A stretch of 14,795 bases of DNA from JABDGZ01 sp964487685 (GCA_964487685.1 CAZASA010000056.1:1-14795); one strand, 5' to 3'. Shown: positions 1 through 7,883, numbered from the stretch's first letter. Notes: generated by a model from the sequence alone, not told the origin. Made by a program: numbers and translations.

Positions 1-77
1 CCCGGTGTACCGCTTCCGGCAGGAAGATCCAAACTAGAAACGCCCGGTGTTTCGCTTCCGGTAGGTAGATCCAAACT
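1..77. repeat. Two tandem copies of a 35-bp direct repeat
   Basis: Copy one is 1-35 and copy two is 43-77, identical at 31 of 35 positions and separated by 7 bases (36-42). Shared blocks are CCCGGTGT, CGCTTCCGG and AGATCCAAACT. Copy one contains a perfect small hairpin, CTTCC (13-17) with GGAAG (22-26) around a GGCA loop. In copy two the same stem has one mismatch. The first copy starts at base 1, so the array may continue upstream. The 7-base spacer is far too short for CRISPR. Function unknown. Confidence 0.8.
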
Positions 78-136
78 TTAAAACCAAGGTGGGTAACTAT
101 GCTTTGGTCGGTCGCTATTTATGCGACCGCGATCTA
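66..136 (+). promoter_or_regulatory. Putative structured 5' leader (three-way junction)
   Basis: Three helices can form at once. TAGATC (66-71) pairs with GATCTA (131-136). ACCAA (83-87) pairs with TTGGT (104-108). CGGTCGC (109-115) pairs with GCGACCG (123-129) around a TATTTAT loop. The closing helix encloses the other two, giving a junction that ends 12 bases before the Shine-Dalgarno of the gene at 163. The 5' strand of the closing helix lies inside repeat copy two and would compete with that repeat's own hairpin. I could not match it to a known riboswitch consensus. Whether it is transcribed is not shown. Confidence 0.35.
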
Positions 137-148
137 TTTATATTTAAT

Positions 149-157
149 GGAGGAGGG
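149..157 (+). promoter_or_regulatory. Strong Shine-Dalgarno for the gene at 163
   Basis: GGAGGAGGG lies five bases before the ATG at 163. This long match to the anti-SD decides that start over an earlier out-of-frame ATG at 89, which has no comparable site. Confidence 0.8.
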
Positions 158-162
158 CTATT

Positions 163-1182
163 ATGTATCCAATTTGTTTTGATGTGCCTAATGAAAACAA
201 CAGACCGCGTTCAATTAAGGAATGGGCTCAACTGCTTCAAAGAGGGGAAATCGATCCGGCTCGTTTGGACATGGAGGTGATCGAAGAATGTGCCATGTAT
301 TACAAGCTTCAGGGATTTCCAGATGATTTGATTGCAAGCATCCTTCACAGGGATCCTCGGACAATCAGGCGATATGTTCGAAATTCTAAATTAAAAAATT
401 GTTTGTCTAAATTCAAGCAAGCTGATTACATCAATAATTTAATCAACAATTTTAAGGAACAGAGATTGCAAGCTGCAAAATATGCTTATGGCGTTGATAT
501 TAAGCCCGGAGACGCTCTTAAGGCATTAGCCATAATACATGTGGTAGACATGCACGAATTTGAGGTCATGGAAAGGTTTGGCTACGTCAATAAGCATCAA
601 GTACAAGTCGATGCTGCTCAAGAAGCTAAAAAACAAAAACTGCCAAAACTTGATGATCAAGAATGGATTGATTCTCAGAAGCTGCTTAGCGGTACTCAAA
701 AAGAACGGGTTCTTCAATTTATGGAAAAACGTATTGAAGAACTGATGGAAGAAGTGGCTAAAGCAGAGCAGCAAGGAATGGTCGAGGCTAAAGCTATGAT
801 GAGAGAAACTATAGCAGAGAATGAAAGAAGAATAAAATTGGCCAAAGAGGCAAAGGAAGTTAAGGAGGCAGAATGTCCGCAACCATTAGCTGAAGATGTT
901 AAGGTGGCGGAACAGCAGCAACCAGCAGCCGAAGATGCTAAAGTGGCAGGGCAGGAGCAACCAGTATCCGAAGAAGTTAAAGTGGCAGATCCGCAGCCGC
1001 AGCAACCAGTAGCTGCAGAGGTTAAAGTGGCAGGACAGTCGCCGCAGCCAGCAGTAGCTGAAGAAGTTGAAAAGCCGCAAAACAAAGGGCAATCTGCATA
1101 TGAATTAAAAGGAAAAGCGGCACAAGAAAGACTGGCTGAACACTGGAGAAAAGATGTCCAACCTGGCTTTGATATTATTTAA
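163..1182 (+). CDS. Putative HTH, coiled-coil protein with VKVA/QP repeats
   Basis: I do not recognise a family. Residues about 51-76 look like a helix-turn-helix (FPDDLIASIL, then HRDPRTIRRYV), as in phage terminase small subunits or transposase N-termini. Residues about 150-236 are charged and predicted helical or coiled-coil, rich in Lys, Glu and Ala. Residues 243-304 hold about five imperfect repeats of 13-16 residues with a core of A/S-E-E/D-V-K-V-A followed by Q/P-rich linkers, probably disordered. The C-terminus is basic and helical, with no signal peptide or membrane segment. The start is set by GGAGGAGGG at 149-157. A DNA-binding or scaffold role is inference. No other phage gene is next to it, so a terminase call would be unsafe. 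The repeat tract (nt 889-1080) suggests expansion and may vary between strains. Confidence 0.75.
   Translation: MYPICFDVPNENNRPRSIKEWAQLLQRGEIDPARLDMEVIEECAMYYKLQGFPDDLIASILHRDPRTIRRYVRNSKLKNCLSKFKQADYINNLINNFKEQRLQAAKYAYGVDIKPGDALKALAIIHVVDMHEFEVMERFGYVNKHQVQVDAAQEAKKQKLPKLDDQEWIDSQKLLSGTQKERVLQFMEKRIEELMEEVAKAEQQGMVEAKAMMRETIAENERRIKLAKEAKEVKEAECPQPLAEDVKVAEQQQPAAEDAKVAGQEQPVSEEVKVADPQPQQPVAAEVKVAGQSPQPAVAEEVEKPQNKGQSAYELKGKAAQERLAEHWRKDVQPGFDII
889..1080 (+). repeat. Imperfect coding tandem repeats (13-16 codons)
   Basis: Within the gene at 163, the motif encoding A/S-E-E/D-V-K-V-A plus a Gln/Pro linker recurs about five times at residues 243, 256, 269, 284 and 299. DNA blocks such as GTTAAAGTGGCAG recur almost exactly. 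This indicates duplication of a 39- to 48-bp unit followed by drift. The reading frame stays open throughout. Confidence 0.75.
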
Positions 1183-1252
1183 CTATAGTAATACCAATTA
1201 GTTATGTATTTCTATTTTTTAAATTAGGACAAAAAGGACAGTTAGAAATACG

Positions 1253-1286
1253 CTGGGGGCTTACCTTAATACCGGTAAGCCTCCAG
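1253..1286 (+). terminator. Rho-independent terminator-like hairpin
   Basis: CTGGGGGCTTACC (1253-1265) pairs with GGTAAGCCTCCAG (1274-1286), 13 pairs with one G-T wobble and an 8-base loop. On the + strand it is followed by TGTGG and then T-rich sequence (TTTTAATTTTT). It lies 70 bases after the stop of the gene at 163 and probably ends that transcript. The T tract is offset by five bases. The minus-strand ORF at 1294-1488 converges on the same hairpin, but there is no clean T run on that side. Confidence 0.6.
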
Positions 1287-1293
1287 TGTGGTT

Positions 1294-1488
1294 TTAATTT
1301 TTAACACCGCATGCCCGTTGAACAGTCCTTGGGCTTACCCCGAGGGCTTTAGCAATTGCGTCGGTTGACATCCCGAGGGCTTTTAATTCTTTTGCTTTTT
1401 GGGACAATTTTAGGTATAAAGGTTGAGGTAGTATTGGCTCAATAATGATTTTAGCAACGATGATGGAGGCGGTTCGAATTGGTGTCAA
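1294..1488 (-). CDS. Small orphan HTH protein or recombinase remnant
   Basis: A 64-residue frame whose C-terminal half is a convincing helix-turn-helix: residues about 28-58 with ELKALGMSTDAIAKALGV, then SPRTVQRACG. This resembles the C-terminal HTH of serine recombinases and of transposase-like proteins (HTH_7/HTH_23 style). The N-terminal 25 residues are hydrophobic and unlike a catalytic domain. The only available start is TTG at 1488, without a clear Shine-Dalgarno. The frame is closed by a stop a few codons further upstream, so no resolvase domain precedes it in this frame. It may be a genuine small regulator or the tail of a decayed mobile-element gene. It is the only minus-strand frame here with a recognisable domain. 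Confidence 0.4.
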   Translation of the reverse strand: MTPIRTASIIVAKIIIEPILPQPLYLKLSQKAKELKALGMSTDAIAKALGVSPRTVQRACGVKN

Positions 1489-1514
1489 TAGCGTCCGCCA
1501 TTTGATTATTAATT

Positions 1515-1547
1515 AACCCTTCGTGACTGAATAAGACACGGGGGGTT
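1515..1547 (+). promoter_or_regulatory. Hairpin with T-tract before the GT-C gene (possible attenuator)
   Basis: AACCCTTCGTG (1515-1525) pairs with CACGGGGGGTT (1537-1547), 11 pairs including two G-T wobbles, with an 11-base loop. The 3' arm runs into TTTTT (1546-1550), giving a terminator-like layout. It ends seven bases before the GGAG ribosome site (1554-1557) of the gene starting at 1563, so it could act as an attenuator or block unwanted read-through. Confidence 0.4.
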
Positions 1548-1562
1548 TTTGATGGAGTCGTA

Positions 1563-2744
1563 ATGAGAGATTGTACTTTGAAGGGTTTCGCTGTTTTTGT
1601 GATTGTTGCGGTTCTTTTGATCGGCTTGTGTAATTTTATCAACCAGATGTATCATGCGGACAAGAAAGAATTTTGGGGGGACGAAATATATTCGCTGAAA
1701 AACACCATTAAGGAGATTTCTTATTTGGGGTTGCTTAGAAAAGAAGCTGTTCGATCAGAAGTTAATGCTGCACCATTGGATTATATTATTACTAAGGTAT
1801 TTGACGACATTAAACAGGTGGTGGGTTCGTTGGGGGTTTCAGATAAGGTTTATTACCGGCTTTGGGCGAATTTTGTCATGGTGTTCAGTGGTTTTGTAGT
1901 GGTTTGTTTTTTTCTTCAAGATATTTTACGTTCCCCGTTGTCGAACTCGATTCGAATGTTCCAATTGCTGCTGCTTATTTTTGTGCCTTTTATTTATCTT
2001 TACCGTCCTTTAACTTACCATTATTCAGCTGAAGTTAGGCCTTATGCATTGTGGTTTGCGTTATGGTTTATTTCCATTGCAATTTGTTCCCTGTCCCGTG
2101 TTAACAAACTTATCCTGGCTTTGTGTTTAAGCCTGATGGCTTTGACAATGGTTGGAAGTATTTTTCAAATATTGTCTGTTTGGATCGCCTATCTAGTGGT
2201 TCAATGGCGACAAAATGGATTGAAACAAGCTGTGAGGGATTCGTTCCAAATTTTCGTACTTCCGATCTTATTAGTTGTGTTTTATGCTTTTCCTGCAACA
2301 TATGGCAATCGGGCTTTTGAGCCTTGGGCTGTGTCGTGGCATCATTTTCTCGGATGGTGGCTTCATGAGACGATAATTATTCCGATGCTGCTTGTATCGA
2401 TCGTCTCCTTGTACCAGTCGAAAAGGACCCGGCCTATGATGATAGGGCCTTTAGCTGTCTTGATTGTTTTTTTGATGGGACCGTTGATCTTATTGTTTAC
2501 TTTATCGCGGGGTTATTTTTATACAGAACGACAATATATTTATTATGATGCTAATCGGGTGGTATTTTGGTTATGTTTGATCAATTTTTTGCCCTTTTAT
2601 TTAGAAAAGATCAAGAGTCATAAAAAACAAATCTTAGTCATGGTTATGATCTTCATTTTGTGGCTTCCATTTGTTTTTCCTAAAAAGACGATATTCCATT
2701 TTCAGAAAGCAATTCACAATACCATGGTTATTTTTGGCGCCTAA
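1563..2744 (+). CDS. GT-C fold (PMT/ArnT-like) membrane glycosyltransferase, probable
   Basis: A 393-residue polytopic inner-membrane protein with roughly nine to ten hydrophobic segments, the first at residues 8-28. Family-like marks: an Asp-Glu pair in the first extracytoplasmic loop (FWGDEIYSL, D40-E41), where GT-C enzymes keep their metal-binding or catalytic acid; a downstream APLDYIITKVF resembling the usual PPLYY segment; and YSAEVRPYAL at 154-163, a good match to the SxExRPYAL region of GT39/PMT_2 relatives. Such enzymes move sugars from polyprenyl-phosphate donors to lipids, glycans or proteins on the periplasmic side. It is shorter than most (often 450-600 residues) and lacks a soluble C-terminal domain. 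The start is supported by GGAG at 1554-1557. The acceptor is unknown, and no glycan partner gene is adjacent. The call rests on motif resemblance only. Confidence 0.65.
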   Translation: MRDCTLKGFAVFVIVAVLLIGLCNFINQMYHADKKEFWGDEIYSLKNTIKEISYLGLLRKEAVRSEVNAAPLDYIITKVFDDIKQVVGSLGVSDKVYYRLWANFVMVFSGFVVVCFFLQDILRSPLSNSIRMFQLLLLIFVPFIYLYRPLTYHYSAEVRPYALWFALWFISIAICSLSRVNKLILALCLSLMALTMVGSIFQILSVWIAYLVVQWRQNGLKQAVRDSFQIFVLPILLVVFYAFPATYGNRAFEPWAVSWHHFLGWWLHETIIIPMLLVSIVSLYQSKRTRPMMIGPLAVLIVFLMGPLILLFTLSRGYFYTERQYIYYDANRVVFWLCLINFLPFYLEKIKSHKKQILVMVMIFILWLPFVFPKKTIFHFQKAIHNTMVIFGA

Positions 2745-2893
2745 AGACCCTATTAGATCACAAAAAGCCCTTCTTTAAGACCCACTACGTAGTCCTACCT
2801 ACTATTCGAGTGGTTTCTACTGATTTCTAACTGCTCTTAATTCCTTCATAATAATTTTTAAATAATATATAATCCTTGATTTTGGGCTATCCT
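2745..2893 (+). promoter_or_regulatory. Intergenic promoter region with palindrome, before the sensor module
   Basis: This 149-bp AT-rich spacer holds a perfect 10-bp palindrome, ACTACGTAGT (2784-2793), and CCACT/AGTGG arms at 2782-2786 and 2809-2813. A good TATAAT -10 hexamer sits at 2868-2873. The best -35 candidate, around 2844, is weak, so an activator may be needed and the palindrome is a plausible operator. With transcription starting near 2880 the leader would be very short, which favours the ATG at 2894 over the TTG at 2876. Confidence 0.4.
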
Positions 2894-4024
2894 ATGAATT
2901 TTTCAATCGGAGAGTGGGTGAAGAGAGGATTATATATAACGAGCCTTGTATTCTTCCTGTTTAGCCTTCCTTCAGAAACTTTCGCACAAACGAAAAAACT
3001 CCGGATATTCATTGTTGATAGCTACCATCCCCAATACCTTTGGTCCAAGGACACTACAAAGGGACTTTGCGCCGCGTTAAAAGATTTTAAATTCCTCGAC
3101 AATGACCAGCAGATCGATGAATTAACCACCAAGGATTTGCTTGAGACTGATATCATTGTGATCAAAAAGGTTTGGATGGATTCAAAACATAAAAGCAGGA
3201 AGGATGAAATAAAGGCCATTACTAAGAATATCGTGAATGAAATAAATAAATTTAAACCTGACCTTGTTTTCTTGGGGGACGATAATGCGACTAATTTTAT
3301 CGGGGCTCATCTTTTCAATACCAAGATACCGGTGGTATTTTGGGGAGTGGATTTCAATCCTTTTGCCTATGGTTATATCGATTCCTTGGCTCATCCTGGA
3401 CACAATGTGACTGGGGTTTATCAAGCTGAATATATTAAAGATACTATGCGGTACTTAATAAGATTAAAACCTTCTGTTAAGAAATTTGCCATTTTATCGG
3501 ATGCCTCAGAAACTGGTTTGGCCAAGACCAGGGCCGTGCTCAAGCTTTCAGAGGACGGGCAATTGCCCCTGCAACTTATTGACCAGGTGGCGACAAACTC
3601 GTTTTCCGAATGGCAGGATAGGATCTTGGAACTAAGGAGCAAAGTGGATGCATTTTATGTCGTGAATCACGGGACCCTAAGGGATGATAACGGAGCCTAT
3701 GTGGACACTTTTATGGCCGGAGCATGGTATTTATCCAATGTCAAGATACCTGAAATTTCCCCTGAGAAACAATTTGTCCAGGAAGGGATGCTTCTTTCAG
3801 TGGATGACTCAGGTTATAAGCAGGCGTATGAAGCAGGACGGATGGCAGATATGGTCCTTCATCATCATATAGCCCCAGGCAATATTCCCGTGGTAGCACC
3901 TAGCCGTGGAGCGATCATGGTCAATCGTCAGCGTGCGTCGATGTTGGGGATAGACCTTTCGCATCAAGATTTTATTGAGCAATATATTGAAAGGTCAGAT
4001 GCCTTGGCCCAGTATCCACCATAG
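2894..4024 (+). CDS. Periplasmic ABC-type substrate-binding protein (sensor partner)
   Basis: A 376-residue exported protein. Residues 1-31 form a signal peptide with hydrophobic core YITSLVFFLFSLP and likely cleavage after TFA. The mature part resembles the ABC_sub_bind (PF04392) type I periplasmic binding fold: an opening strand LRIFIVDSYHP, a central PDLVFLGDDNATN, then PVVFWGVDFNPF followed by GHNVTGVYQ, the usual hinge region, and a second lobe beginning KKFAILSD. No ABC permease or ATPase lies in the window. The gene ends 15 bases before a hybrid kinase with large extracytoplasmic domains, so the likely role is ligand capture and presentation to that kinase rather than transport (inference). 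The ATG at 2894 was preferred because the TTG at 2876 overlaps the predicted -10 region. The ligand cannot be read from the sequence. Confidence 0.8.
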   Translation: MNFSIGEWVKRGLYITSLVFFLFSLPSETFAQTKKLRIFIVDSYHPQYLWSKDTTKGLCAALKDFKFLDNDQQIDELTTKDLLETDIIVIKKVWMDSKHKSRKDEIKAITKNIVNEINKFKPDLVFLGDDNATNFIGAHLFNTKIPVVFWGVDFNPFAYGYIDSLAHPGHNVTGVYQAEYIKDTMRYLIRLKPSVKKFAILSDASETGLAKTRAVLKLSEDGQLPLQLIDQVATNSFSEWQDRILELRSKVDAFYVVNHGTLRDDNGAYVDTFMAGAWYLSNVKIPEISPEKQFVQEGMLLSVDDSGYKQAYEAGRMADMVLHHHIAPGNIPVVAPSRGAIMVNRQRASMLGIDLSHQDFIEQYIERSDALAQYPP

Positions 4025-4039
4025 ATTAACTGAAAAACC

Positions 4040-7000
4040 ATGAAAATCTTGTTATTTGCCCAATTAGATTATTTTTATTTTATCTACGGTCTTGCCTTCT
4101 TTTTGTTATTTTTGGTTTGTAATTCCCTGAAAAAGTATGACAGCTCAAATATTCCTTGGATTTTTCTTGGTCTCTTTGGGTTTATCCATGGCATTAATGA
4201 ATGGCTCGACTTGTCGGCTTTTAGCGTAGGGGACAATCTTATTTCCCAATGGGGCCGCATGGCCATCATTTCTTTATCATTCCTATGTTTGTTTGAATTT
4301 GGGCGTTTAACAAGCGAACGGTTTAAATTCATCAGGATCGGCCGATGGGTATATATCCCTTTGTTCTTGCTGATTTTTGCAGGCGCTCACTCCACAGAAA
4401 ATAGGTTGGAAGCATTCTTGCGATTAAGCTTGGGACTTACCGGGGGATTATGGTCGGCATACGCCCTGTGGCGTATTTTTAAAGGGAGCAGAGATGCCGG
4501 TCGTGGGATGATTATCGTTGCTGGTGCTCTGGCTTTATACGCCTTGTCCATTGGCTTTCAGATCAAATATGATCCCTATTTAGATCGAATAGGTTTGCCT
4601 GTTCAGTTTTTGCAAGGGCTGGCAGTCTGTATCATTACGGGAATGATCTGGCGATATTATGTGTATTGTTTTGCGGAAAAGATCAGCCGTCCCGTGGCCC
4701 TTGTCGAGAAAAAACTAGCTTTCGCAGTGGTCGTATCGCTGATTTTGATACTTACTTTAGGATGGTTCTGGACAGAACAATTGAGCCGAAGTGAATCCGC
4801 CGAACAGCAGGAAAGGCTTTTAAGATATTCCCAACAGATCGCTGGGACATTGAATTTAGACTTGATACAAACACTGTCCGGCACTCCTTCCGATATCAAT
4901 AATTCCGAATATCAAATATTGGAAAACAGTTTACAGCAAATGCGCGATACCATGAGCTCTGTTGGGTTCATTTATATTATCCGTAAGGTTGGGGCAAAGA
5001 ACATTGTGTTGGTTGACTCTGAACCTTTCGGAAGTAAATTTGGGGCCCTTCCCGGGGATGAATTCAAAGAAAGTGATCAATATTCCAATCTATCTTCCAA
5101 ATGGAATACGATATACACTCCATTGGTCGATGAGCGTAATGGGAACCTGGTTGCTGTCCTTTGCGTCAAGCAATACAGGCAATACTTGGATTATTCGGTG
5201 GCGATTGAGCGTATCAAGGGGATCGGTATTGTCGGAGTCTTTTGCCTGGGAATACTTTTGATCTATGTTTATTGGCAAAGATTTTCCATCGTCCTCGGAC
5301 AGAAGAAAAGCGGCGAAAAAATGGGCTTGGTGGTCCATTGGGGGATAGCGGCCATTGTCGTGTTGATCGGCATTTCGTTAACGATTTTTTTATTTATGAA
5401 ATTGCGCGAAGATGCCTGGGATCTTTTCCAGACCACTTTTACTCAGCGGGCCATGATCAGGGTCCAAAATATTTCTCAAGAGATGGACCGGCAGCTCGAT
5501 CGATTGAATGGATTATGCCGGTTTATGGGTTCTAATGAATATGTAGACCGTAATGCATTTAACGAATATGTGGCGCCATTCTTTAAGGATATTCCTGTCC
5601 ATGCTTTTGTATGGGTGCCTCGGGTGTCCTGGGAGGACCGTTTATTTTATGAGAGCTCTGCCAAACAAGATGGTTTGGATGGATATCAGATCTTTGAAAA
5701 AGACCGTCGAGGTCAGAAAGTCCCAGCCTTGAAAAGGGATGAGTATTTTCCAGTTTATTATGTCCAACCTTGGAAAGGAAATGAAGAGGCCTCAGGATTT
5801 GATATGGCCTCTGAGCCTGTGCGCAACGAAACCTTAAAAAGAAGCCGTGACCTGGGAGAGCCAGTAACGACCCCTCCCTTGATATTAATGGAGGCTGGTA
5901 AGGAAAGGCTGGGTTATATAATATTCATGCCAGTATATGCCAAGGACCTGCCGAGGCATACCATTTTCCAACGACGTAAAAGTTTAAGGGGTTTTGTTAT
6001 GGCCGTCTTTAACACCCAGGAATTCCTTAAAGGTGTTTATTCGAATATGCCAGCGGAGGGCCTGTCATGCCTGGTCCAAGATCTTTCAGCTCCCAGGGAC
6101 AGGCAGGTTTTATACCGTCATAAGCCGCAAATAGGGGTGGTTGATTGGGCTCATCCTTTACTAAAGTACGAAACTCTTCTGGATATCCCTGACCGTCAGT
6201 GGTACGTGACCATCGTTTCAGGCTCCATGTTCATTGAAAAGAATTTATCAAAAATGTATTGGTGGGCATTATTGGTTGGAGCTGTTTTAACGGTATTATT
6301 GGCGGCATTTTTGAATTTCCTGGCCTTGGCCCGCTACCGTGCTGAGAACCTGGTAAAATTACGGACAGAGGAATTGAACAAGGAAAAAGAGTCATTACGT
6401 AAAAAAGAAGAGGATTTTCTTCTAATTTTAGATTCAACGGCAGAGGCGATCTATGGTATTGATCTTACCGGGAATTGTACTTTTTGTAATCCTTCCTGTA
6501 TAAGGTTGCTTGGCTATGAAAATGACCAGGACCTGCTTGGTAAAAACATGCATGGTCTAATTCATTATAAATATCCTGACGGGACCCCATTTCCTGTTGA
6601 TAAATGCCAGTTATACCAAGCGTTTAAAAATAATTCAAAAATTCACCTGGAACAGGTTTTTTGGCGTTTAGATGGGACATCTTTTATCGCGGAAGTTTGG
6701 TCATATCCTGAATTACGGGATGGGAAGGTTGTTGGCGCTGTCGTATCATTCTTGGACATCACTGAGCGCAAAAGGTTGGACGATTCCTTAAACAGGGCAA
6801 AAGAAATGGCTGAAAATGCCTTGGCCGTGAAAGATGAGTTCACCTCAACTGTTTCCCATGAATTGCGTACACCCTTAGCTTCCATTAAATCATCCATCGA
6901 TATCCTTGATACTGAAGTCCCTGGTAAATTGACCACGGACCAAAAGACATTCATCAAAAGGGTGAAAACGAATATCGACCGTTTGGCCCGTTTGATCAAT

Positions 7001-7867
7001 GATGTCCTGGACCTGTCCAAACTTGAATCAGGCAAGATAGCTTTGAACCTGATGCCGGTCCGTCCCGAACTGCTAATTCAGGAAGTCGTTGAATCACACC
7101 AATCAATGGCTAATAGCAAGGGGTTAAAGATCGTCACAAAGTGCGCGGAGGATTTGCCTATTCTGATCGCAGACAGGGACCGTTTGAACCAGGTATTGAA
7201 TAATTTGATCAGTAATGCCCTGAAATTCACTAAAGAAGGCCAGATCGTTGTTTCAGTCAATGTGGATGAAAAGCATTTTATGTTATTTTGCGTCAGCGAC
7301 ACAGGGATCGGGATCAAAGAGGAAGACCTGCCTAAGCTTTTCCAAAAATTCCAACAAGTCGGCGGGGCCCACCAGCAAGTTGGCGGGACAGGGCTCGGCC
7401 TGGCCATCTGCAAGCAGATCATTGCCAAGCACCGGGGGCGGATGTGGATCAGGTCACAATTCGGCAACGGGAGCGAATTTTATTTTATCATCCCTATTCG
7501 AAAAGATAAACGTGTCCTGATCGTTGACGATGATGAAGGGACCCTTAGGGTAATAAAGAGTATCCTGAAATCAGAAAATATTTATGATATCGAAACGGCG
7601 GGGGACGGGTTTTTAGCGGGTCAGAAATATATTGATTTTTTACCGCAATTGATCATCCTGGACATCAATCTTCCCAAGATCAATGGCCTTGAAGTCTGTT
7701 CTCGGATCAAAAACGACCCGAAGTCCAGGAATACCAAGATCATCATGCTCTCCAGTTTTAGTACTGAAATACAGAAACAAGAGGCCCGGAAAGCAGGCGC
7801 CGATGAAATTATTAATAAACCGATCAAGCCGCAAGATTTGATCGCTATGGTAAAAAGGCTTATCTAA
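4040..7867 (+). CDS. Multi-sensor hybrid histidine kinase (7TM-Cache-like-CHASE-PAS-HK-REC)
   Basis: A 1275-residue membrane kinase. In order: a multi-TM N-terminal sensor (about 1-215); TM 226-245; an extracytoplasmic Cache-like domain (about 246-392); TM 393-413; TM 433-453; a CHASE domain (about 455-735, including FVWVPRVSWEDR and FDMASEPVR); TM 741-763; a coiled linker; PAS (about 790-912, ending in the PAC-like FLDITERKR); HisKA with phospho-acceptor H940 (SHELRTPL); HATPase with N box N1055/N1059, DTGIGI at 1087 and GGTGLGLAI at 1115; and a C-terminal receiver with acidic D1163-D1165, phospho-acceptor D1208 and K1260. All catalytic motifs look intact. It should autophosphorylate on His and pass phosphate to its own receiver. 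No HPt or output domain follows. It sits between the binding protein and a two-receiver protein in one apparent operon. No clear Shine-Dalgarno precedes the ATG, so translation may depend on the upstream gene. Confidence 0.92.
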   Translation: MKILLFAQLDYFYFIYGLAFFLLFLVCNSLKKYDSSNIPWIFLGLFGFIHGINEWLDLSAFSVGDNLISQWGRMAIISLSFLCLFEFGRLTSERFKFIRIGRWVYIPLFLLIFAGAHSTENRLEAFLRLSLGLTGGLWSAYALWRIFKGSRDAGRGMIIVAGALALYALSIGFQIKYDPYLDRIGLPVQFLQGLAVCIITGMIWRYYVYCFAEKISRPVALVEKKLAFAVVVSLILILTLGWFWTEQLSRSESAEQQERLLRYSQQIAGTLNLDLIQTLSGTPSDINNSEYQILENSLQQMRDTMSSVGFIYIIRKVGAKNIVLVDSEPFGSKFGALPGDEFKESDQYSNLSSKWNTIYTPLVDERNGNLVAVLCVKQYRQYLDYSVAIERIKGIGIVGVFCLGILLIYVYWQRFSIVLGQKKSGEKMGLVVHWGIAAIVVLIGISLTIFLFMKLREDAWDLFQTTFTQRAMIRVQNISQEMDRQLDRLNGLCRFMGSNEYVDRNAFNEYVAPFFKDIPVHAFVWVPRVSWEDRLFYESSAKQDGLDGYQIFEKDRRGQKVPALKRDEYFPVYYVQPWKGNEEASGFDMASEPVRNETLKRSRDLGEPVTTPPLILMEAGKERLGYIIFMPVYAKDLPRHTIFQRRKSLRGFVMAVFNTQEFLKGVYSNMPAEGLSCLVQDLSAPRDRQVLYRHKPQIGVVDWAHPLLKYETLLDIPDRQWYVTIVSGSMFIEKNLSKMYWWALLVGAVLTVLLAAFLNFLALARYRAENLVKLRTEELNKEKESLRKKEEDFLLILDSTAEAIYGIDLTGNCTFCNPSCIRLLGYENDQDLLGKNMHGLIHYKYPDGTPFPVDKCQLYQAFKNNSKIHLEQVFWRLDGTSFIAEVWSYPELRDGKVVGAVVSFLDITERKRLDDSLNRAKEMAENALAVKDEFTSTVSHELRTPLASIKSSIDILDTEVPGKLTTDQKTFIKRVKTNIDRLARLINDVLDLSKLESGKIALNLMPVRPELLIQEVVESHQSMANSKGLKIVTKCAEDLPILIADRDRLNQVLNNLISNALKFTKEGQIVVSVNVDEKHFMLFCVSDTGIGIKEEDLPKLFQKFQQVGGAHQQVGGTGLGLAICKQIIAKHRGRMWIRSQFGNGSEFYFIIPIRKDKRVLIVDDDEGTLRVIKSILKSENIYDIETAGDGFLAGQKYIDFLPQLIILDINLPKINGLEVCSRIKNDPKSRNTKIIMLSSFSTEIQKQEARKAGADEIINKPIKPQDLIAMVKRLI

Positions 7868-7872
7868 CCACC

Positions 7873-7878
7873 AGGAGG
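7873..7878 (+). promoter_or_regulatory. Shine-Dalgarno of the dual-receiver gene
   Basis: AGGAGG lies five bases before the ATG at 7884, much stronger than the sites of the two preceding genes. This suggests the receiver protein is made in excess over the kinase. Confidence 0.75.
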
Positions 7879-7883
7879 CAGTT

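Noticed and set aside
1..77. CRISPR array
   Set aside because: Only two copies are visible, the spacer is seven bases, and no cas gene is in the window.
714..1085. Minus-strand Cys/Ser-rich frame opposite the repeat tract
   Set aside because: It is the antisense reading of the coding repeats, with no ribosome site and low-complexity composition.
163..1182. Phage terminase small subunit
   Set aside because: Only the HTH is similar. No large terminase, portal or other phage gene is present.
1451..1642. Minus-strand frame suggesting a frameshifted extension of the HTH ORF
   Set aside because: Its translation shows no recombinase or other recognisable domain, so a frameshift joining cannot be supported.
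2876..2893. TTG start for the binding protein
   Set aside because: It falls immediately after the likely -10 box. The ATG at 2894 gives a normal signal peptide.
7078..7467. Minus-strand frame opposite the kinase ATPase domain
   Set aside because: It is a shadow of a strongly conserved gene, with no domain or start signal of its own.
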